This document shows positions 58,262 through 64,000 of a DNA stretch of 64,000 nt, piece by piece. Origin of the DNA: Pyrus communis (Eukaryota; Streptophyta; Magnoliopsida; Rosales; Rosaceae); contig NC_084814.1 in the NCBI RefSeq assembly GCF_963583255.1, positions 18,515,164 to 18,579,163 on the forward strand, given 5' to 3'. The notes beneath the pieces were generated by a model. The model ran no database searches, was not told the DNA's origin, and saw nothing but the letters and a program-made list of their open reading frames with translations. Every line of letters starts with the position of its first letter. Positions within the stretch are counted from its first letter, which is position 1. Both the position numbers and the translations under genes were made by a program.

Positions 58262-58893
58262 GTTTGGAATAAGACACCAGGTGACCAAATTCATTCATAC
58301 AAATATTCATGAATCTTGAAGAGACTTTGAAAACACACATTAAACCCATGATGAAAGAGAAACAAAGATTCTAGATGGGCTAAGAAAAATACTGAAAATA
58401 CAAAATGAAAAACATGTGTGATTTTTGTTGACATGTCCTAATTTGTTGAGCCCAGCGTTTACTAAATAAAACCAGAATCTTGAAATGTTGTTCATCTATG
58501 GAAAACGTGCTGAAAATTCACCCTCGTGGGCTGCTCATGCGCATGCATCAGTGGTTATCGCAAACCCTAAATTTTTTTTTTGCCACTGATCATTTACCAA
58601 TGACATAAACATAAATTGTTCTAGAGGATTTAATTACCTCCATAGCCCCATATATAATAGTACATTCTGTCCTTCATTTTGATGCGTCGTTGTTAGAGCA
58701 TCTCTAAGGGATTCCCAATATTCACTTTAAAAGTGTCATTTGTTAACTTACGTTACACTTTTTTATTACCTTTAAAGCTTATGACCTTAATCGGCTCTTC
58801 AACGATTTAACATGCTCTCAATTTTTATTTTTCTTTTTAAATATTATACTTTTAGAAAAGTAGCATTCCCTAAACGTGAGTGGGTGAATACAA
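58262..58893. other. Intergenic, PIF-like end fragment
   Basis: GAGCATCTCTAAGGGATTCC at 58697-58716 resembles one end of a PIF-type MITE. The partner end is uncertain. No gene. Confidence 0.35.
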
Positions 58894-59435
58894 CAACAAC
58901 AACAAAAATCTTATCCCACTAGGTGGAGTCAATTATATGAATCCTAGAATGCCACTGCGCTTAGTTTTGTATCATATTTTCCATTAGATCCAAGTATTCC
59001 AAGTCTTTTCTTAGAGTCTCTTTCCAAGTCTTCCTAGGTCTTCCTCTACCCCTTTAGCTTTGAGCCTCTGTCTCGTAATCACATCTTCTAAGCGGAGCGC
59101 CTGTAGGTCTTCGTTTCACGTATCCAAACCACCTTAACTGATTTTCTCTCATCTTTTCTTCAATTTCGGCACCTCCTAATTTACCTTGGATATCCTTTTT
59201 CTTAATCTTGTCCTTTCTTGTGTGCCCACACATCCAACGAAGCATTCTCATCTCTACTACACTCATTTTGTGTACACATTGATGCTTCACCACCAATGTT
59301 CCATGCCATAAAAACATTGATGGCCTTATCGTCATCCTATAAAGTTTTCCCTTGAGTTTTAGTGGCATACGACAGTCGCACAACACACGATGTACTATTC
59401 CACTTCATCCATCCAGCTTGTATTCTATGATTAAG
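58894..59435 (-). mobile_element. RTE-clade LINE, 3' end
   Basis: The open piece 59386-59054 on the minus strand reads LCDCRMPLKLKGKLYR, KMSVVEMRMLRWMCGHTRKD and KMRENQLRWFGYVKRRP, the C-terminal end of plant RTE proteins. It is followed by the short 3' end and a TTG-repeat tail (complement of 58894-58907), which is characteristic of RTE elements. 5'-truncated near 59435. Confidence 0.82.
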
Positions 59436-59593
59436 CTGTGCATAATTAAATAATATTCTTTATTAGTATATCGTGGACACCAATTTGTTAAATTGAAAAG
59501 GTAGTAACTTTGTATTTTGAAGAGTGAGTTGTTATTAAAACTCTCCTTAAAGTACCCTAGAAGGCAAGAACCCTCCCTAAACCCCATTTATCT

Positions 59594-60266
59594 CAGGGTG
59601 GGCATAAAAACCGCCAAACCACAAGACCGCATCGAACCGTAAGAAAAAAAACCTAAAAAAACCGTGTTGACCGGAAAAGTCAACTTTGAGTGAAAAACCG
59701 AACTGAACCGTTCAAACCGGTTCCGGTTCCGGTTTCGAATGACCAAGAACTGGCCGAACCGAACCGAACCGTTTTATTAATAATAAATAAATAAATTATA
59801 TATACACACACATGTCATGGTATAATAGGTTGAAAAATAGGTTGAAAAATTGTGTACAGGAGCTGCTGCTTCTTGCTTGCTCTCTGAAGTCTGAAAACCT
59901 GCAATTTGTTTCATCATTTTTTTGTTTGTTAACTGATTGACCAGTGCATATGTATTTTAGTTGTCTCTTTTTGTTGACTTGGTGCCACTACCAAAGACAT
60001 TTGCATTAAAAAAGATGTGTTGTATGCAACTTTATGTAATCAGTTTTAGAAGATGTATTTGAATGCATAATGATTTGGTGTTCAAATAATTTATTATTAG
60101 GAACCGTAAACCGGTAAGAACCGAATCGGAACCGGTGTAGACCGAACCGTAATGTTCTAGTCATAAATTTAAGTGGAACCGCACCGAATCGAGCCGTTAA
60201 TATATTTCGGTTCCGGTTTCAGTTTAGGGGTGGAACCACACCGAACCGCACCGTGCCCACCCCTAC
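59594..60266. mobile_element. hAT-type element with GGTTCCGGTT repeats (673 bp)
   Basis: Ends CAGGGTGGGCAT and, in reverse, GTAGGGGTGGGCAC, flanked by 8-bp repeats with one mismatch, ATTTATCT (59586-59593) and ATTTATCC (60267-60274). Both subterminal zones contain many GAACCG/CGGTTC words. Non-coding. Confidence 0.75.
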
Positions 60267-60461
60267 ATTTATCCCCTAAATTTAGATTAGTCTTCCTTCC
60301 CTATTTTAATAGTAAACTAATTTTAAAAAAAGTTTCACAAATCTTTTTCTTAACAAATAACACAAAAAACTTTGTTTAATAACAAGAACAAAACTCAATA
60401 TAGAATCAGTTATCAGACGTGGCCCAACACGCCTAATTTGGCCACTTATATTAAAGAACAA

Positions 60462-60680
60462 AGCTTCGCTGCTTAAAAACAAGCAGGAAGGAATTGCTTA
60501 TGAATCCGACTGGCTTTGTACTTTCGAGGCTAGCTTACATTTGTCTGCCGTTTTGGGGAACATCTTGGCCTTCAACTACAACTTGACAAGTTAAAACTTG
60601 AACTAACAACTTGGACACTTGTCAAATTGTTATTAGGTGAGAGCAGGAACTCCTGCTTGTTTTTAAGCAACCAATTAAGC
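60462..60680. mobile_element. Short inverted-repeat element (MITE)
   Basis: GCTTAAAAACAAGCAGGAA (60471-60489) is mirrored by TCCTGCTTGTTTTTAAGC (60651-60668). No coding sequence. Target duplication not determined. Confidence 0.55.
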
Positions 60681-60717
60681 TATGTACTATATTAAAAAGA
60701 CAAAGCCCAAAGTGGAG

Positions 60718-60830
60718 AAGACATCCTCTTCAGATCTCTTCCACCAAGGCCACCAGATCAAGTGATCCGGACCTTTCAAATTTCATCCAACGGCCCACCT
60801 GTTTTGACCCCTTTGAAATTGGGTGGGTTT
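60718..60830. repeat. Partial copy of the 14614-14809 MITE family
   Basis: AGATCTCTTCCACCAAGGCC and AGATCAAGTGATCCGGACC words match one arm of the earlier MITE. The second arm is missing. Confidence 0.6.
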
Positions 60831-60865
60831 TTCATGTAATTTTACCTGGCAACCTTGGAACAAGC

Positions 60866-62576
60866 TAGACCTAGCATTAGTGTTGTGTTTTCCGTGTTCG
60901 TGTCGTTTTCGTGTCATACCTGATATCTTAACAGGTCGTATCATTTAACACCTAGTAAAATAAACAGGTAAAATGACCCGACCCGAAATTGACCCAATAA
61001 TATTAATAGGTAATATGACCCAACCTGTTACTCGTTAAGGAAAATATATTTTAAACAAATAAATAATCAAATGAAAAACATAATACTAAATAAGTATATA
61101 CATACCATATTGTCACATCCAAAACATAAAAAACACAATTTTCTTTTAAGTATATTTTCGCTTACCTAAATTGATCAAATGGTAAAATTGGAAAATATTG
61201 GAATCGAGAAGGGGGTTTTTCGTCCAAAAAAGTTCTAATAATATAAGTGAAATAGAATCCAATGGTACATATTTACTCTCATTTATCTTACGATTGTTAT
61301 TTAAGTAAAGTCTTTAATAGTTTTTTAATTAATGTAGAAGTGTAAAAAATATAGAAAAAAATATATAAATGCTCGTAATGACAAGCTTTACAACTTTCAT
61401 GAAGAGCTTAACTTTGAAATTCACCACTATAATCACATAAATCATAGATCAAAATTTAACCGTTGATTGTTGTTTACATTTACGCTTCATTGTTCTCGTC
61501 AAATTTTATTTTATTTTTTTCTTCAGATTTTCTTTTTTGAAAACATGATCTATTAGAGGATGCAGGAAGATGAACGGTTTGGATTGTTGATATTATATGT
61601 AGAGTTTTACGGTTAGTGAAAATATTGCTTGATGTTTATAAAGTTTCTACAAACTATATGACATCGACTCATATTTCAGTTAACCATAAATATTGAAACG
61701 TGATATCAAAGATCTAAACCATTCATCTTCTTACATCCGCCAGATGATCATGTTTTCAAAAAAGAAAATTTTAAAAATGAAATTCACTAAGAAGAATAAA
61801 GCGTAAATGACAATCAACGGTTAAATATAAATTTAAGGTTTATGGATTATAGTGTTGGATTTTGAAGCTAACCCCTTCATGAAAGTTGTAAAGCTTGTCA
61901 CTATGAGTGATTGTATTTTTTTTTTTTAACATTTTTTACACTTCTACAATAATTATTATTAATTTTATTAATTTTGCCCTCAAATAAAAAACAATATTCA
62001 TGAGGGTTTGGAGGATTTTAAAAATCTAAACGATAATGTAAGTGTAACCATTATCTACTCGTGTAGGAATAATGATGAATCATGAGTGTTTATATATTCT
62101 TTTACATTTTTTATACTTGTATGTATGTCTTCTTAGTTCTTGCCTATACAAATACTATACTAGTTTATTTTAATTTCGGACAACAACATGTTAAGTAAAA
62201 TTTATCCTAGTAATGATAATAAGGAACTCTCATAATAAAAATAAATAATGACTAAAACTTCTTTTTTTTTTTTTTTTAAACTTATATAGAATAATAATAC
62301 AAAACTATATATTTAGAATATATTTTATTTGTATATATATTAATATGGCTATTGTATTTTATAATAAATCTTTTAGTAATTAAACTTTAAAATTATCAAA
62401 ATAATTTTTTTCTTAATGGATCGAAACAGGTTATCCACGTGTTACCCGCGTGTATACCTGTTAAGAACCCGTTATTAACGGGTCACCCGATAATGACCCG
62501 ATTAGTTATTATGTCGACCCAAAACCCGTTATTTTCATGTCATGTCACCGTGTCGTGTCAGAAATTGCCGAGTCTA
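60866..62576 (+). mobile_element. hAT-type element, family A, long copy with 8-bp target duplication (1711 bp)
   Basis: Flanked by GAACAAGC at 60858-60865 and 62577-62584. Ends are TAGACCTAGCATTAG and, in reverse, TAGACTCGGCAATTTC. GACCCG/CGGGTC words dominate both subterminal parts, as in 57552-58253. It is longer because of an internal inverted repeat (about 61290-62000). No transposase was recognised. Confidence 0.88.
61290..62000. repeat. Inverted repeat nested in the hAT element
   Basis: Left words GACAAGCTTTACAACTTTCA, TAACCGTTGATTGT and GAAAACATGATC (61380-61550) recur in reverse at 61740-61905. Arms are about 300 bp with a short centre near 61640-61690. It may be a separate foldback element inserted in the hAT element. 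Confidence 0.75.
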
Positions 62577-62584
62577 GAACAAGC

Positions 62585-63727
62585 CAGTAGCTAATTAGTT
62601 GTTTGTGTAAACTTGCCTCCATTAGCCTCATATACATTTGACTAGCCTTCGTGAGTGCAGAAGACATTTTTTGAATTACAACGTGTTACGTGTGACTTAC
62701 ACGTTTTAAATGTATTTATATGCGTGAATTGACAAAAGGAAAGTCAAATATGCGTGAATTGATAGAAGAAACCCCTCATAAACTAATCAATGCAGCTGAA
62801 TTCACATAATAAAATAAATCTTTCAATTTACATCTACATTCTGTTGAATTTACATTATGAATAGAGAAAATAATATTTAATAAACAATTGATTGAATCAC
62901 AGTATTGCTAGCTCATTGTGAGGCTAAGCTCATCTCCTCCCCCTTAGTGCAGATAATATCATTTGTTAAAAAAAAATCATTTGACTACTAATTTAATCAC
63001 CTTATTATGCGCGTGCAAAAGACTTTTTTTATAACTGACATTAAACGCCTATCAAGATGTTTTGAACGTGTTTAAAAATGGAGAAAATAATATTTAATGA
63101 ACAACTAATAGAATCACATTATTGCTAGCCTATTGTGAGGTACTAATTAAAAAAAAAAAACAAAACTAAAACTAAAACTATACAAAAATAATTAATTATT
63201 AAAAAGCAAATGTTAAAATGACAAAATAACCCTACATTATCTTGGGCTGCTTTTGAAATTTTTTGTTTTTGGAGCATTTTTGTCTAAAAATTTTTGGTGA
63301 AACTTGTGACCCCATAAAACACTGTTCACTTTATTGATGGGTTTATATAGATTAGTTGGTTAATTAGTTGTAATGCATCATGTATCCATTGTATTTGTTT
63401 CCTTGTTAGGCCGAAAGTTTGGGAACATATAGGTGCTATGGGCTTGAAGAATGAGCCACTATTAATAGTGGGCTTAGCTCAAGTAGCCGCTCAGGAACTT
63501 CTAAGCAGGGCCCATTTCTCCTCCCCCTCCATGGTGAGGTACGGACAATAAAACCTTCTTGTGCCATCCATCCATTCCTCAAATTTATGCACGGGTAAAT
63601 TTTGCAGAAAGTGGTACCAGCTTTTTAATTCACATTTTTGCATTATTGGTTAATCGATGGACTTGATCCTCTATTTCAAGAAATACTTTCTGCAAGATCT
63701 CTTCGGTACTTCATGATCTCCAATCCT
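62585..63727. other. Intergenic with SINE tail fragments and a direct duplication
   Basis: A segment starting GAGAAAATAATATTTAAT and ending ATTGTGAGG occurs at about 62855-62932 and again at about 63079-63141. The first copy continues into a SINE-like tail (GGCTAAGCTCATCTCCTCCC). No gene recognised in the remainder. Confidence 0.5.
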
Positions 63728-64000
63728 CACTCACCCCATTAAACTTGCACTCCATATATTTTATTTTTGACCTACTTAGATGAAGATCTTTAAATTCCAA
63801 CACTTCCCAGTAAAGGTTAAGCTTCACATTTACTTCCTCTTATGTTTAATCTATCAACATTATATCATCTATGAAAAGCATACACCAAGAGATATCTTCT
63901 TGAATATGTCCCGTTAACTTGTGCATTACCAATGCAAAAAGGTAAGGACTTAAAGCTGAGTCTTGGTGTAACCCTATGGTTATGAGAAAACTTTCAGTTT
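63728..64000 (-). mobile_element. RTE-clade LINE fragment running off the window
   Basis: On the minus strand the sequence encodes broken RTE reverse transcriptase: a SALSPYLFALVM-like block near 63960-63925, then QEDISWCMLFIDDIMLID with the catalytic DD at about 63875-63869, and stops in the following EEVNVKL block. Similar to 2072-2995 but on the other strand. Confidence 0.72.

Noticed and set aside
1..64000. Search for tRNA, rRNA, CRISPR or organellar inserts
   Set aside because: None recognised. The tRNA-like words found belong to SINEs, and the repeats are not regularly spaced with unique spacers.

Overview
The window reads as nuclear DNA of a dicot plant. It is AT-rich with long non-coding stretches. 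It holds two spliced plant bHLH genes inside a dense mixture of Copia, Gypsy, L1, RTE, SINE, hAT, PIF/Harbinger, Mutator-like and CACTA-like sequences. The repeat styles look like woody Rosaceae (apple or pear relatives); that is an impression, not something the sequence proves. I see no rRNA, tRNA, CRISPR or bacterial-type operon.

Only two intact host genes are supported: a tandem pair encoding MYC-type bHLH transcription factors (39144-40803, 468 aa; 53850-55574, 476 aa). Each has two exons with one short intron in phase 1 at the same position. Both carry an N-terminal bHLH-MYC_N domain, a bHLH domain with the G-box-contacting His/Glu/Arg, and an ACT-like C-terminus, as in the bHLH14/MYC2 group of jasmonate-response regulators.

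The pair lies in a larger tandem duplication. Copy 1 runs from about 20.2 to 43.3 kb and copy 2 from about 45.36 to 56.7 kb. Comparing the copies gives filled and empty sites for many insertions. Copy 1 gained two PIF-type elements (31745-32991, 33475-33790), a young Copia element with identical LTRs (33899-38910) and a hAT-like element (41850-42915). Copy 2 gained a hAT element (45387-46040), a SINE (46096-46291), an L1 inside a minisatellite (47941-52145) and a TIR element in the bHLH promoter (53350-53710). Each bHLH copy therefore has a different mobile element close to its start codon.

Left part (1-20 kb): a hAT transposase relic, an RTE LINE relic, a hAT MITE with a perfect target duplication, a non-coding repeat region, a degenerate Tat-like Gypsy gag-pol without integrase, and a 2.6-kb palindrome with arms of about 1.17 kb (15152-17792). 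Middle (20-31 kb): a decayed Copia nested in a PIF-type element, an L1 relic, an LTR-like region and a Mutator-like TIR element. Right part (56.7-64 kb): two hAT elements of one family with perfect 8-bp target duplications, a third hAT-like element, and two RTE relics, one running off the window.

I found no new multi-gene system. The most unusual items are the tandem bHLH duplication with its natural insertion record, the promoter divergence between the two paralogs, and the long palindrome.
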